Source: an uncultured Eubacteriales bacterium (lineage in GTDB: Bacteria > Bacillota > Clostridia > Christensenellales > RUG350). From it: a stretch of 42,560 nt of DNA. Shown here piece by piece: positions 1 to 7,638 of this stretch. The position numbers and the translations under genes are program-made. Below the pieces are notes generated by a model. It saw only the letters and a list, made by a program, of their open reading frames with translations. It did no database searches and was not told the DNA's origin. Location: NCBI GenBank assembly GCA_900315995.1, contig ONBF01000020.1, positions 1-42,560 of the forward strand, given 5' to 3'. The first letter of the stretch is position 1. The number at the start of each line of letters is the position of its first letter.

Positions 1-1
1 A

Positions 2-709
2 TTTAAAGAATTGGCTATTATTTCATATGTGCTTTGTGAACGTAAGTTTATCGATTTGTTCGATAATATTTTACACGACTTACATATAAAAGATATCGAA
101 TACGTTCCCTCAGTTTGGGCGGAAACGATGTATTTGTTCGAGAACGAACAAAGGGACAAATCAGTATTGTTACTTGATGTCGGACACATTACGTCTTCGC
201 TTGTTCTTGCAAGAGGAGACGGTTTGCTTCATTTATCAACGTTTTCAATGGGCGGCGGGCATATCGCGGGAGATATAAGTATGTGTATGAATATTCCGTA
301 CGCACAAGCCGAAACTCTTAAACAGTATATCAATCTTTCGCTTAATCCCGCAAACGATGATGTATATAAGATTTATTCCGACAACGTGCCGATTGCTTTT
401 CAGGCAACTACCGTTAACGAAATAGTTCGCGAACGTGTAAAGCTTATCGGCGAAATGATAAATCAATGTATATCGAAGTGTGAATACGAGTGTCCTCCGT
501 ATTTACCGCTTTATTTGACGGGCGGTGGACTTTGTCATATAAGAGGCGCAAAAGAGATAATCGCAAAAATCGTTTCACGTCCCGTCGAAATAGTCGCTCC
601 GCCCATTCCGCAATCAAGCAGACCTCAATTCTCATCGACGTGGGGCTTATTGGATGTTGCGATTAAACATACAAAATCGAATACTTTTTTCAAAAAATTA
701 TTTAGATAA
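2..709 (+). CDS. ftsA: Cell division protein FtsA, 3' part (5' end outside window)
   Basis: The reading frame is open to the left edge (codons from base 2 with no start needed), so this is the C-terminal part of a longer gene. It carries the actin-like phosphate-binding segment LLLDVGHITSSLV (roughly residues 54-66 of the visible part), then the GGGHIAGDI segment and the second nucleotide-binding loop LYLTGGGLCHIRGA, in the order seen in FtsA/MreB-type ATPases. FtsA tethers FtsZ to the membrane and recruits the divisome. The C-terminus ends KSNTFFKKLFR, a short basic/aromatic tail that fits the membrane-targeting amphipathic helix of FtsA. ftsZ follows after 22 bases, the classic ftsA-ftsZ pair. 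Identity is strongly supported by context; the missing N-terminus cannot be assessed. Confidence 0.9.
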   Translation, partial: FKELAIISYVLCERKFIDLFDNILHDLHIKDIEYVPSVWAETMYLFENEQRDKSVLLLDVGHITSSLVLARGDGLLHLSTFSMGGGHIAGDISMCMNIPYAQAETLKQYINLSLNPANDDVYKIYSDNVPIAFQATTVNEIVRERVKLIGEMINQCISKCEYECPPYLPLYLTGGGLCHIRGAKEIIAKIVSRPVEIVAPPIPQSSRPQFSSTWGLLDVAIKHTKSNTFFKKLFR

Positions 710-731
710 GAATTATTCGGAGGGTATAAAT

Positions 732-2093
732 ATGAGTTTTGATAATTATAGCGAAAACTATACGGATTTGAATAAATCCGACGAACAAGAAAACGAGACG
801 CAAGAAACGGTTCAGGAAGAACCGAAAAAGTACACGTCTGTTTTCGATTCGCAAACGGAATCTGCCGTTCAGGCTTCCGATCTGCCGACCAAACCTGCAA
901 TTATTAAGGTACTCGGTATAGGCGGAGCGGGAAACAATGCAATTAACCGCATGATAACCGCGGGTGTTAAATCGGCTGATTTTATAGCTGTTAATACGGA
1001 TAATCAAGCTCTTATTATGTCCGAAGCAAAAGAAAAAATTCAAATAGGTAAAGCTATAACCAACGGAAAAGGTGCGGGCGCAATGCCGATAATCGGAGAA
1101 CAAGCGGCTCTTGAAAGTCAAGAAGAATTAATGAAGGTAATTAAGAATACCGACCTTATTTTCATTACTGCCGGTATGGGGGGCGGTACGGGAACGGGTG
1201 CTGCTCCCGTTATAGCAAAGATGGCAAAAGATATGGGTATACTAACCGTTGCGGTTGTTACTAAGCCTTTCGGATTTGAGGGTTATAAGCGTATGAAAAA
1301 CGCAGAAGAGGGTATAAGTAAACTTCGTAACTGCGTAGATACTTTACTTGTAATTCCGAACGAAAAGCTTTGGGACGTTGCCGGAGGCAATATTTCGTTG
1401 CTTGACGCGTTCGGTATCGCCGACGACGTTTTGAGACAAGGTATCCAGGGGATATCTGACTTAATCGTTATTCCGTCGCTTATTAACTTGGACTTCGCGG
1501 ACGTTTGCACAATTATGAGAGATAAGGGCTATGCTCATATGGGTATAGGCAAGGGAACGGGAAAGAATAAGACGATTGACGCCGTTATGAACGCTATTTC
1601 AAGTCCGTTGCTTGAAACGCATATCGAAGGGGCAACGGGCGTGTTGATTTACATAAACGGCGGTACGGACGTTCAACTCGGAGAGGTTCAGGACGCTTGT
1701 AATATGGTTAGAGAAGCCGTATCTCCCGAAGCTAACATTATCGTCGGTTTCGGCGCGGATAAACAACTTGAAGGCACCGTTATGGTTACGGTTATCGCAA
1801 CAGGATTTGAAGATCCCACCGCAAGTTCTTCCGAAAAGCCGAAAGAGGCAGTCGGTGAAAACGGTAATCAACAACCGCAAGGTGTGCATAGTGTAAATCA
1901 ATACGTTAATCAGTTTGCGGCACAAAGACAGCAAAACGTTCAAGGCGTCGGCAATTTTCAATCTCAAAACGTTAAAATCGACACTACGCCGAATACACAA
2001 CAGAACGGCAATAACGACAACGGAGTTCATTCGTCGCGTATAGCTTTTGACGACAGCGATATTCCTCCGTTTTTGAGAAAAATGAAAAAATAA
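732..2093 (+). CDS. ftsZ: Cell division GTPase FtsZ
   Basis: A 453-aa tubulin-like GTPase that polymerises into the cytokinetic Z ring. The GTP-binding signature GGGTGTG is present in [16 protein letters not shown], as are the N-terminal nucleotide-binding segment [13 protein letters not shown] and the T7/synergy loop NLDFADV. The last residues [10 protein letters not shown] match the conserved C-terminal peptide that binds FtsA and SepF, preceded by a Gln/Asn-rich disordered linker. An acidic N-terminal extension of about 55 residues before the GTPase core is longer than in Bacillus subtilis. The ATG at 732 is chosen because AGGAGG-like sequence (CGGAGGG) sits just upstream; an in-frame TTG/CTG extension back into ftsA is possible but would lack a ribosome-binding site. 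A terminator follows immediately. Confidence 0.97.
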   Translation: MSFDNYSENYTDLNKSDEQENETQETVQEEPKKYTSVFDSQTESAVQASDLPTKPAIIKVLGIGGAGNNAINRMITAGVKSADFIAVNTDNQALIMSEAKEKIQIGKAITNGKGAGAMPIIGEQAALESQEELMKVIKNTDLIFITAGMGGGTGTGAAPVIAKMAKDMGILTVAVVTKPFGFEGYKRMKNAEEGISKLRNCVDTLLVIPNEKLWDVAGGNISLLDAFGIADDVLRQGIQGISDLIVIPSLINLDFADVCTIMRDKGYAHMGIGKGTGKNKTIDAVMNAISSPLLETHIEGATGVLIYINGGTDVQLGEVQDACNMVREAVSPEANIIVGFGADKQLEGTVMVTVIATGFEDPTASSSEKPKEAVGENGNQQPQGVHSVNQYVNQFAAQRQQNVQGVGNFQSQNVKIDTTPNTQQNGNNDNGVHSSRIAFDDSDIPPFLRKMKK

Positions 2094-2108
2094 TCGCGTT
2101 AAATTCAA

Positions 2109-2117
2109 TATGACAAA
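2109..2117 (-). promoter_or_regulatory. Candidate Spo0A box upstream of spoIIGA
   Basis: TATGACAAA matches the reverse complement of the 0A box (TTYGACAAA) at 8 of 9 positions. It lies about 63-71 bases upstream of the inferred spoIIGA start of transcription and overlaps the foot of the ftsZ terminator. In Bacillus the spoIIG promoter is activated by phosphorylated Spo0A from upstream 0A boxes, so the place is sensible. A single near-match in an AT-rich region can occur by chance. Confidence 0.35.
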
Positions 2118-2146
2118 AAAGCACAATTACTTGTGCTTTTTTTTAT
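2115..2146 (+). terminator. Rho-independent terminator after ftsZ
   Basis: Perfect 12-bp stem AAAAAAGCACAA / TTGTGCTTTTTT (2115-2126 with 2131-2142), four-base loop TTAC, followed by more T. It separates the ftsA-ftsZ operon from spoIIGA, which therefore needs its own promoter. Confidence 0.9.
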
Positions 2147-2167
2147 TATATTCGTTTTTTTACGTAT

Positions 2168-2173
2168 TATAAT
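2168..2173 (+). promoter_or_regulatory. Candidate -10 element of spoIIGA promoter
   Basis: A perfect TATAAT ends six bases before the spoIIGA ATG at 2180. No good -35 is visible at 16-18 bp spacing, as expected for an activator-dependent (Spo0A) SigA promoter. Transcription from it would start at or next to the A of the ATG, giving a leaderless message. Confidence 0.5.
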
Positions 2174-2179
2174 CGACTT

Positions 2180-2989
2180 ATGGTCGTTTATATTGAATAC
2201 TTAATTTTCGACAATATGCTTGTTAATGTGCTGATAATAACGGTAACTTTACTTGCAATGAAGAAAAAAACGTTGTTTTTGAGAATTTTCGCGGGTAGCG
2301 CGGTGGGAACAGTTGCTGCCGTAATTATGCCGATAATTGAAATAAGCGGTATTATTTTGTTTATATATAAATTTGCCGCGTCTTTGATAATAGTTTCTTT
2401 AATTACAAAATATTTCAGAGTTAAAGAATACTTTATCGGACTAATACTTTTTTATTTGGTTTCATTAGTATTCGGCGGAATTGTATATGTTTTGTGTAAC
2501 AACAGTCTGACAATCGAAGGATATTATACACGAAGCGATATTAACATAGGAATACTTGCGCTTGCAGGACTTATAACAGTGTACATATTAAGACAATCAA
2601 GCGCATACATTTTTAGTGCCGAACAGAAAAAAAATAAATTGAAAGTCGTTGAAATCGTATCCGCGTCGGGTAAAAAAATCGGAGAATATGTAGCGTTGAT
2701 TGATACCGGAAATAATTTGTACTATATGGGGCGTCCCGTTATATTTATATCGAAACAATATGCAAACCGTATAAGCGGTGATGAAATAGGAAAAGTTACC
2801 GTAAACACCGTTGTCGGTTCTAAATGTATGGATATACGTATTATTCCGAAAATAAGAATTTCGTATCTTGATTCGTACATAGAGTATAATAACGTTTATT
2901 GTGCGATAAGCAGTGAGAAATTTGCTTATTACGATATAATCTTGCATTCGTCGATGGAGGTGTCAGATGTTAAAACGGTTAATGCGTAA
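2180..2989 (+). CDS. spoIIGA: Sporulation sigma-E factor processing peptidase SpoIIGA
   Basis: A 269-aa membrane aspartic protease that removes the N-terminal pro-sequence of pro-SigE in the mother cell after a signal from the forespore. The first ~130 residues are five or so hydrophobic segments; the C-terminal half is soluble and carries the catalytic motif LIDTGNNL (Asp in DTG). The opening [13 protein letters not shown] resembles the SpoIIGA N-terminus, which supports the ATG at 2180. No Shine-Dalgarno sequence precedes it, and a TATAAT lies six bases upstream, so the transcript may be leaderless. The 3' end overlaps sigE by 23 bases; this pairing of protease and substrate gene is the standard spoIIG operon. 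Confidence 0.93.
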   Translation: MVVYIEYLIFDNMLVNVLIITVTLLAMKKKTLFLRIFAGSAVGTVAAVIMPIIEISGIILFIYKFAASLIIVSLITKYFRVKEYFIGLILFYLVSLVFGGIVYVLCNNSLTIEGYYTRSDINIGILALAGLITVYILRQSSAYIFSAEQKKNKLKVVEIVSASGKKIGEYVALIDTGNNLYYMGRPVIFISKQYANRISGDEIGKVTVNTVVGSKCMDIRIIPKIRISYLDSYIEYNNVYCAISSEKFAYYDIILHSSMEVSDVKTVNA

Positions 2990-3677
2990 AATACTCGGAT
3001 TCTTCGATATAAAAGTCTTTGAAGATAAGCTTGTCAACTTTATTGCGGGCGGTGCGGCGTTGCCGACGCCGTATACGCCCGACGAAGAACAAGCGGTGCT
3101 TGAAGAACTGAGAAACGGCAACGAGGAAGCTCGCGCAAAACTTATAGAGCATAATTTACGGCTTGTCGTATATATTGCGAAACGCTTTGAAAGTACGGGC
3201 GTTGATATAGAAGATTTAATATCAATCGGCAGTATAGGGCTTATTAAGGCTATCAACAGTTATAAAGCCGATAAAAACATAAAACTTGCAACTTACGCAA
3301 GCAGATGCATTGAAAACGAAATACTGATGTATTTGAGAAAAACTTCGAAAATTAAAGTCGAGGTATCTTTCGACGAGCCGCTTAACACGGATGCGGAAGG
3401 AAATATCTTGTCTATAAGCGACGTTCTCGGAACCGACCCCGATTGTGTATATAAAGACCTTGAAAATGAAGACGAAAAGGACATGCTTACCGAAACTTTC
3501 GCAAAATTGAACAGTCGGGAAAAACTTATTATGGAAATGCGCTATGGGCTTATGGGAAAAGAAGAGAAGACGCAAAAGGAAGTAGCGGATATGATGGGAA
3601 TATCTCAGTCGTACATATCAAGGCTTGAAAAGAAAATACTTATGCGGATGAAAAAAGAAATGAATAAACTCGTCTGA
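2967..3677 (+). CDS. sigE: RNA polymerase sporulation sigma factor SigE (pro-form)
   Basis: A 236-aa sigma-70 family factor for early mother-cell transcription. Region 2 ([39 protein letters not shown]) and the region 4 helix-turn-helix ([20 protein letters not shown]) are very close to Bacillus SigE. About 27 N-terminal residues precede the conserved ALPTP segment; they form an amphipathic basic pro-sequence like the one SpoIIGA cleaves. The GGAGG at 2956-2960, inside the end of spoIIGA, is correctly spaced from the ATG. The overlap suggests translational coupling between the protease and its substrate. A probable target in this window is the spoIIIA promoter near 34.64 kb. Confidence 0.96.
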   Translation: MLKRLMRKILGFFDIKVFEDKLVNFIAGGAALPTPYTPDEEQAVLEELRNGNEEARAKLIEHNLRLVVYIAKRFESTGVDIEDLISIGSIGLIKAINSYKADKNIKLATYASRCIENEILMYLRKTSKIKVEVSFDEPLNTDAEGNILSISDVLGTDPDCVYKDLENEDEKDMLTETFAKLNSREKLIMEMRYGLMGKEEKTQKEVADMMGISQSYISRLEKKILMRMKKEMNKLV

Positions 3678-3683
3678 GTTTTG

Positions 3684-3712
3684 GTATAAAAATGTCTTAA
3701 TAGTCAATTATA
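3684..3712 (+). promoter_or_regulatory. Candidate SigF/SigG-type promoter of sigG
   Basis: GTATA at 3684-3688 followed 16 bases later by CAATTATA (3705-3712). This resembles the forespore (SigF/SigG) pattern GYATA then a CATA/ATTA-type -10, and it stands just ahead of sigG, where such a promoter is expected from Bacillus and Clostridium. The match is partial. Confidence 0.35.
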
Positions 3713-3728
3713 GTAACGCGAGGGCATT

Positions 3729-4505
3729 ATGCGTAAAGTTACTATAATCGGCGTGGATACTGCGACGCTTCCGAAACTTACGTCGGAAGATACGAACAAA
3801 ATACTTAACGAAATCAAAACTACGGGCAATGAAGAACTGAAACAATATTTCATTAACGCGAATTTAAGACTTGTACTGAGTATCGTTCAAAGATTCAACA
3901 ACGACAAAGTGAGCAGCGACGACCTTTTTCAAGTAGGTTGCGTCGGACTGTTAAAAGCCGTAAATAATTTCGATACGTCTCTTAATGTAATGTTTTCTAC
4001 CTACGCGGTCCCTATGATTATAGGCGAGATAAAACGCTTTATGCGCGACGCAAACTCGTTAAAGGTGAGCAGAAAAATAAGAGATACGGCGTATCTTGCG
4101 CTTAAAGCAAAAGAAAAATTGAGACACGAGGGAAACGTAGAGCCGCAACTGTTTGAAATAGCGCAGGAACTCGATATGCCCGTACAAGATATAGAGCAAG
4201 CACTCGACGCAGTGTCCGACCCCGTATCGTTATATGAAAGCGTATACGGAGACGGGGAAGACAGTTTATTGTTGATGGAGCAGATATGCGACACAAAAAG
4301 CAATGAAGTAAATTGGATAGATAACGTTGAATTGACGGACGCCGTTGCTTTACTTCCCGAAAAGGAAAAGAAAATAATCGTTCTCAGATATTATATCGGC
4401 AAAACACAGATGGAAATCGCCGAAGAACTCGATATATCCCAAGCGCAAGTAAGTAGGATGGAGAAAAACGCATTACGGAAAATAAAAGAAAAAGTAAAAG
4501 AGTAA
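3729..4505 (+). CDS. sigG: RNA polymerase sporulation sigma factor SigG
   Basis: A 258-aa forespore-specific late sigma factor. Diagnostic stretches are the N-terminal VTIIGVDTATLPKLT, region 2 NLRLVLSIVQRFNN and DDLFQVGCVGLLKAV, STYAVPMIIGEIKRFMRD, and the region 4 helix-turn-helix MEIAEELDISQAQVSRMEK. SigF and SigG are close paralogues; the GVDT..LP start and the position right after sigE argue for SigG. The start has GAGGG four to five bases upstream. The 51-base gap after sigE holds a candidate forespore promoter, so sigG can be expressed separately from the spoIIG operon. Confidence 0.93.
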   Translation: MRKVTIIGVDTATLPKLTSEDTNKILNEIKTTGNEELKQYFINANLRLVLSIVQRFNNDKVSSDDLFQVGCVGLLKAVNNFDTSLNVMFSTYAVPMIIGEIKRFMRDANSLKVSRKIRDTAYLALKAKEKLRHEGNVEPQLFEIAQELDMPVQDIEQALDAVSDPVSLYESVYGDGEDSLLLMEQICDTKSNEVNWIDNVELTDAVALLPEKEKKIIVLRYYIGKTQMEIAEELDISQAQVSRMEKNALRKIKEKVKE

Positions 4506-4585
4506 AGGAGTATTTCTTAACGTTATACTGAATCTTTATTTTTTAACTTATTATATTCTTATGTATAGTGGCTCTAACAAAGATA

Positions 4586-4615
4586 TTGACAAGCAGTTAA
4601 GATAACAGTTATAAT
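4586..4615 (+). promoter_or_regulatory. Strong SigA-type promoter of the P-loop gene
   Basis: TTGACA (4586-4591), 18-bp spacer, TATAAT (4610-4615): consensus in both hexamers. The predicted start near 4622 leaves a leader of about 24 bases with a GGAGAA ribosome-binding site before the ATG at 4646. Confidence 0.8.
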
Positions 4616-4645
4616 TAATTAAATAACATTTAGGAGAATTATACT

Positions 4646-5137
4646 ATGAAGAAATTAATTATTATAGCTGGTTCACCAAATAGCGGAAAAACATTGACAA
4701 CAAACAAATTGATTTCAAAACTTATTTATGAAAAACACTTTGAAATAGAAGAGTATTTTAATGATGATAGTGAAAAAGAGTTTTGGAATAAAGACCGAAA
4801 TGGCGAAAAAAAGGTTGGTGGGTCTATTGCTTTGAGTAGAGACAATAGAAAAATAGCGATTTTTACATACGGCGATACCGAAAAGGCAATCAAGTACATT
4901 TTTGAAGAGATTTATAATCGAGATTTTGAAAGTATAGTGTTCTGTTCGCATGCGACACGTGGTAAAAAAGTATTTGATAAAGTTTATGAATATTTAAAAG
5001 GAATAGATTTGAATGAAGTTAAAGTGATACCAATCCATAAGAATTTATTAGCAAATTACAATAAAAACGAAATGGAAAATGAATATATGGAAAATGAATA
5101 TACGGCAAACTTGATAATGGAATTTCTTGAAGTATAA
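4646..5137 (+). CDS. Unrecognised P-loop NTPase-like protein
   Basis: I do not recognise this 163-aa protein as a named family. It opens with beta-strand KKLIIIAG followed by a clean Walker A motif GSPNSGKT (residues 9-16), so it probably binds ATP or GTP. A later strand IAIFTYGD and ESIVFCSHATRG could be the Walker B / sensor strands of a small AAA or kinase-like fold. It is soluble, with no membrane segment. The end contains the pentapeptide MENEY twice, encoded by a perfect 15-bp tandem duplication. It has its own consensus promoter, lies between sigG and a broken ABC transporter gene, and uses more AT-rich codons (AAA, GAA, AAT, TTT) than its neighbours, all of which suggest accessory or acquired DNA. 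Function cannot be assigned from sequence. Confidence 0.8.
   Translation: MKKLIIIAGSPNSGKTLTTNKLISKLIYEKHFEIEEYFNDDSEKEFWNKDRNGEKKVGGSIALSRDNRKIAIFTYGDTEKAIKYIFEEIYNRDFESIVFCSHATRGKKVFDKVYEYLKGIDLNEVKVIPIHKNLLANYNKNEMENEYMENEYTANLIMEFLEV
5072..5101 (+). repeat. Perfect 15-bp tandem duplication inside the P-loop gene
   Basis: ATGGAAAATGAATAT occurs twice head to tail (5072-5086 and 5087-5101), encoding MENEYMENEY in frame. It looks like a recent slippage duplication near the 3' end of the gene and keeps the frame open. Confidence 0.95.
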
Positions 5138-5151
5138 AGTAATCAATCGTC

Positions 5152-5180
5152 TTGCGAAATTATCGGTTAAACTGTATAAT
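5152..5180 (+). promoter_or_regulatory. SigA-type promoter ahead of the ABC transporter pseudogene
   Basis: TTGCGA (5152-5157), exactly 17 bp, TATAAT (5175-5180). The predicted start is about 20 bases before the pseudogene ATG. The promoter has survived although the gene behind it is dead. Confidence 0.7.
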
Positions 5181-5209
5181 ATATCTATTAATTGAAATAC
5201 GAGTATTAT

Positions 5210-5911
5210 ATGAAACGAAATTCGATTGCGTTAAACTACATTTGGAAAAATTCAAAGAAATATCTTCCCAAGATATTGTTTTTGGTAATACTTAACGTTA
5301 TTTCGTCGCTTTTATTCGTATTTACGGCGTTTTTTTAGGGGAGATTGCTTGATAACGCAATCGACAACGGTAGCGGTACTATTACAGTAAACGCGCTTAT
5401 TGTGCTTTCGGCAATAATCGCGCAGTTTATATAAGGTAAAGTAACGATTAATGATAATATCCGCGTTGACGCGACGACGAGATGTTTGTTTTCATACGTT
5501 CCGCAAGGAAACAAAATAATAAGCGGTACGATAAGAGATAACTTGACGTTCTTTTCAAAAGATTATAATGACGAAACAATAAACAATGCGCTTCAAACCG
5601 TTTTTTTGAAAAACGATATCGATAATCTTCCGAATAAACTCGATAGCGTTCTTAAAGAAGGCGGAGAAGGATTATCCGACGGACAACTTCAAAGACTTGC
5701 GATTGCAAGAGCGCTTATTAACGACGCGCCCGTGTTACTGCTTGACGAAGCAACTGCCGAACTCGACGAGAATACTGAGTGTAAAATTCTCGAAAATATT
5801 AATAAATTGTCGGATAAAACCGTGCTTTTTATAACGCACAGAAGTAGCGCAATGGCTGTTTGCAAACATATTTTACGCGGTCAAAACAAAAATTTCGTTA
5901 TGATAAAATAA
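5210..5911 (+). pseudogene. ABC transporter (exporter type), degraded: two stops and loss of most of the membrane domain and Walker A
   Basis: One frame can be read from ATG 5210 to TAA 5911, broken by TAG at 5336-5338 and TAA at 5432-5434. The first part (KRNSIALNYIWKNSKKYLPK then a hydrophobic stretch) is the start of an exporter-type transmembrane domain. After the second stop the frame resumes inside a nucleotide-binding domain: GKVTIND, the Q-loop region YVPQGNKIISGTIRDN, signature LSDGQLQRLAIARAL, Walker B VLLLDEATAELD and the H-loop FITHR. Most of the membrane domain and the whole Walker A segment are missing, so about two thirds of a normal ~550-aa half-transporter has been deleted. 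The C-terminal fragment from about 5486 is open for 141 codons but could not bind ATP normally. What it exported is not recoverable. Confidence 0.88.
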
Positions 5912-5967
5912 TCTTAATTATTAACATCTTTCAGTTCACGCGCATACTCTCTAATATGCGAGGGAAT

Positions 5968-6228
5968 ATGGATATAACTTTTTGTGAATTGAGAGAAAAA
6001 GAAGTGGTCAATCTTGCCGACGGTAAACGTCTCGGTCGTGTTCAGGATCTCGTTATCGAGCCTTGCGGTAAAGTCATAGGGCTTGTTGTTCCCGGAGAAA
6101 AGAAACTTATCAAAGCATTGAGCCGAGACGAAAGTATATTCGTTGCGTGGAAAAATATCGTAAAACTCGGCGACGATGTTATACTTATCGACTTAAACGG
6201 GATAGTGCCTTGTAATAATAATTGTTAA
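5968..6228 (+). CDS. YlmC/YmxH-family PRC-barrel protein
   Basis: An 86-aa single PRC-barrel protein: ELREKEVVNLADGKRLGRV at the start and a central GKVIGLVVPGE segment are typical of the small YlmC/YmxH proteins found beside sporulation and cell-wall genes in spore formers. Some are made in sporulation, but their job is not established. The start is uncertain: ATG 5968 matches the family's usual N-terminus, while ATG 5956 (adding four residues) is also in frame; GAGGG at 5960-5964 lies rather close to 5968. The long in-frame extension into the ABC pseudogene is not a real N-terminus. The C-terminus is Asn/Cys-rich (PCNNNC). Confidence 0.78.
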   Translation: MDITFCELREKEVVNLADGKRLGRVQDLVIEPCGKVIGLVVPGEKKLIKALSRDESIFVAWKNIVKLGDDVILIDLNGIVPCNNNC

Positions 6229-6233
6229 AAACA

Positions 6234-6262
6234 TTTACACTTATCACAATATATTGTATACT
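6234..6262 (+). promoter_or_regulatory. SigA-type promoter of nrdR
   Basis: TTTACA (6234-6239), 17-bp spacer, TATACT (6257-6262); start predicted near 6269, directly before the GAGGTGG ribosome-binding site. Confidence 0.75.
6244..6259. promoter_or_regulatory. Candidate NrdR box (self-regulation of nrdR)
   Basis: TCACAATATATTGTAT has the invariant palindromic core CAATATATTG, which fits the NrdR-box core CWATATATWG exactly; one flank base on each side departs from the ACA...TGT consensus. It fills the spacer between -35 and -10 of the nrdR promoter, the ideal place for a repressor. NrdR boxes usually come in pairs about three helical turns apart; I see only a poor second half-match upstream. 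Confidence 0.6.
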
Positions 6263-6279
6263 TATTGTGAGGTGGCACT

Positions 6280-6738
6280 ATGAAATGTATGTACTGCGGT
6301 TGTCTTGAAAGCAAGGTTATCGATTCAAGACTCAATGAAGACGGAACGTCAATAAGACGTCGTCGCGAGTGCGTTAATTGCGGAAAACGGTTTACGACTT
6401 ACGAAACGATTGAAACCACGCCGATACTTGTTATCAAACGTAACGGTACGCGCCAAGCTCTCGACGTCAATAAAATCAAGTCCGGAATAATACGCGCGTG
6501 TGAAAAACGTCCCGTTCCTATGGCTGAGATTGAAAAAATCGTTTCCGACATCGAAAAACATATTCACAATTCGCTTGAACAGGAAATTTCAAGTCAGCAA
6601 ATAGGTGAACTCGTTATGGAGAAGTTAAAAAGTCTCGACGAGATCGCATACGTAAGATTTGCGTCCGTCTACCGTCAGTTTAAGGATATTAATACCTTTT
6701 TGAGTGAAATTCAGGATATGATGAAGAAAAACAAATGA
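6280..6738 (+). CDS. nrdR: Transcriptional repressor NrdR
   Basis: A 152-aa repressor of ribonucleotide reductase genes. The N-terminal zinc ribbon is complete (MKCMYCG and [13 protein letters not shown], two CxxC pairs), followed by the ATP-cone ([20 protein letters not shown]...RACEKRP) that senses dATP/ATP. The length is the family norm. The start has GAGGTGG eight or so bases upstream. A probable NrdR box overlaps its own promoter, which suggests autoregulation. No ribonucleotide reductase gene is in the window. The stop codon overlaps the start of the next gene (ATGA), so the two are likely co-translated. Confidence 0.96.
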   Translation: MKCMYCGCLESKVIDSRLNEDGTSIRRRRECVNCGKRFTTYETIETTPILVIKRNGTRQALDVNKIKSGIIRACEKRPVPMAEIEKIVSDIEKHIHNSLEQEISSQQIGELVMEKLKSLDEIAYVRFASVYRQFKDINTFLSEIQDMMKKNK

Positions 6739-7583
6739 TAACTTTTTCAGCGGATAAATATTACGCAAAACTTACCAAAGCCATACTTAAACAGCGTCCC
6801 GAATTATCTTATAACGAGTTACGGAAAGCTATAAGAAATAAGAATATAAAAATCAACGGCGTAAGAATCGACCGTGACGTCGAATTGTCGCAAGGCGATA
6901 AGGTGGAAATATATATTAAACCGCGAAATTTTGAAACCTATCGACAGGGCGCCGTATATGAAGATCAAAACATAGCGGTTTTTTATAAACCGAAAGGTGT
7001 TCAAAGCGTCGGCGAAGATTCGCTGTCTGAAAAACTTAAAAACTTTTACGATTATATCGAACCGTGCCATAGGCTCGATACGAATACGGACGGTTTAATG
7101 ATTTTCGCACTTAATGAAAATGCGTATAACGAACTTCTTTTTCTGATAAAAGAACGTAAAATAAGAAAGTTTTATAAAGCGATCGTATACGGTGAGCCTA
7201 AGGGGAAGAAGTTGACTTTATTCCTTGTGAAAGATTCGAAAACGGGAATTGTCAAAGCTTACGAAAAGCAGGTGAGAGGGGCTTCAAAAGCCGAAACGGA
7301 ATTCAGAATAATAAAGTCGTACGGAGATTGTTCGGAAATCGAAGCGGAACTTTTAACCGGCAAAACGCATCAAATAAGAGTATCTTTCGCGCATTTCGGC
7401 AATCCGATTCTCGGTGACGGCAAATACGGCAGCAACACGCTTAACAAGGCTTATAAAGTACATAAACAATGTTTAACGGCATATAAACTTAAATTCAACA
7501 TCGAACGTTCGAAAATTTTCAATTATCTTAACGGTAAAATTATCGAAATTCCCGTTAAATTCCCCGTAAAAAAACAGGACTAG
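6735..7583 (+). CDS. RluA-family pseudouridine synthase
   Basis: A 282-aa RNA pseudouridine synthase. An N-terminal S4-like RNA-binding segment ([22 protein letters not shown]) is followed by the catalytic motif [13 protein letters not shown] with the nucleophilic Asp near residue 115, and the [23 protein letters not shown] segment typical of RluA/RluC/RluD. It isomerises one or more uridines in rRNA or tRNA; which position cannot be told from sequence. It starts by ATGA overlap with nrdR, so the pair shares a promoter. There is no visible terminator before sigK. Confidence 0.88.
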   Translation: MITFSADKYYAKLTKAILKQRPELSYNELRKAIRNKNIKINGVRIDRDVELSQGDKVEIYIKPRNFETYRQGAVYEDQNIAVFYKPKGVQSVGEDSLSEKLKNFYDYIEPCHRLDTNTDGLMIFALNENAYNELLFLIKERKIRKFYKAIVYGEPKGKKLTLFLVKDSKTGIVKAYEKQVRGASKAETEFRIIKSYGDCSEIEAELLTGKTHQIRVSFAHFGNPILGDGKYGSNTLNKAYKVHKQCLTAYKLKFNIERSKIFNYLNGKIIEIPVKFPVKKQD

Positions 7584-7593
7584 CAACAAAGCG

Positions 7594-7627
7594 CCGTTTT
7601 ATTCATATATTACTATGCATAAAACGG
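7594..7627. promoter_or_regulatory. 34-bp palindrome across the sigK promoter/leader region
   Basis: CCGTTTTAT at 7594-7602 pairs with ATAAAACGG at 7619-7627, then one T/C mismatch, then CATA/TATG, around a six-base centre TATTAC: 13 of 14 positions are symmetric. Its right edge takes in the first GG of the sigK ribosome-binding site GGAGG (7626-7630). There is no T run after it, so it is not a terminator. Inside it, CATATATT (7604-7611) matches a SigE-type -10 (CATACANT) at 7 of 8, though no convincing -35 is visible. It may be an operator, or, in read-through RNA from rluA, a hairpin hiding the ribosome-binding site. Confidence 0.5.
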
Positions 7628-7638
7628 AGGTTGTTATT

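Noticed and set aside
654-731. Upstream-extended start of ftsZ
   Set aside because: It would lie in the ftsA coding end without a ribosome-binding site, whereas ATG 732 has one.
5072-5101. CRISPR or larger repeat array
   Set aside because: Only two adjacent 15-base units inside a gene with no spacers; no array or cas gene is present in the window.
5486-5911. A complete small ABC ATPase
   Set aside because: It lacks Walker A and continues in frame with the upstream remnant through two stops; it is a pseudogene fragment.
7615-7638. ATG 7615 as the sigK start
   Set aside because: It would place the GGAGG at 7626-7630 inside the gene and lie within the palindrome; TTG 7639 gives the usual pro-SigK length.
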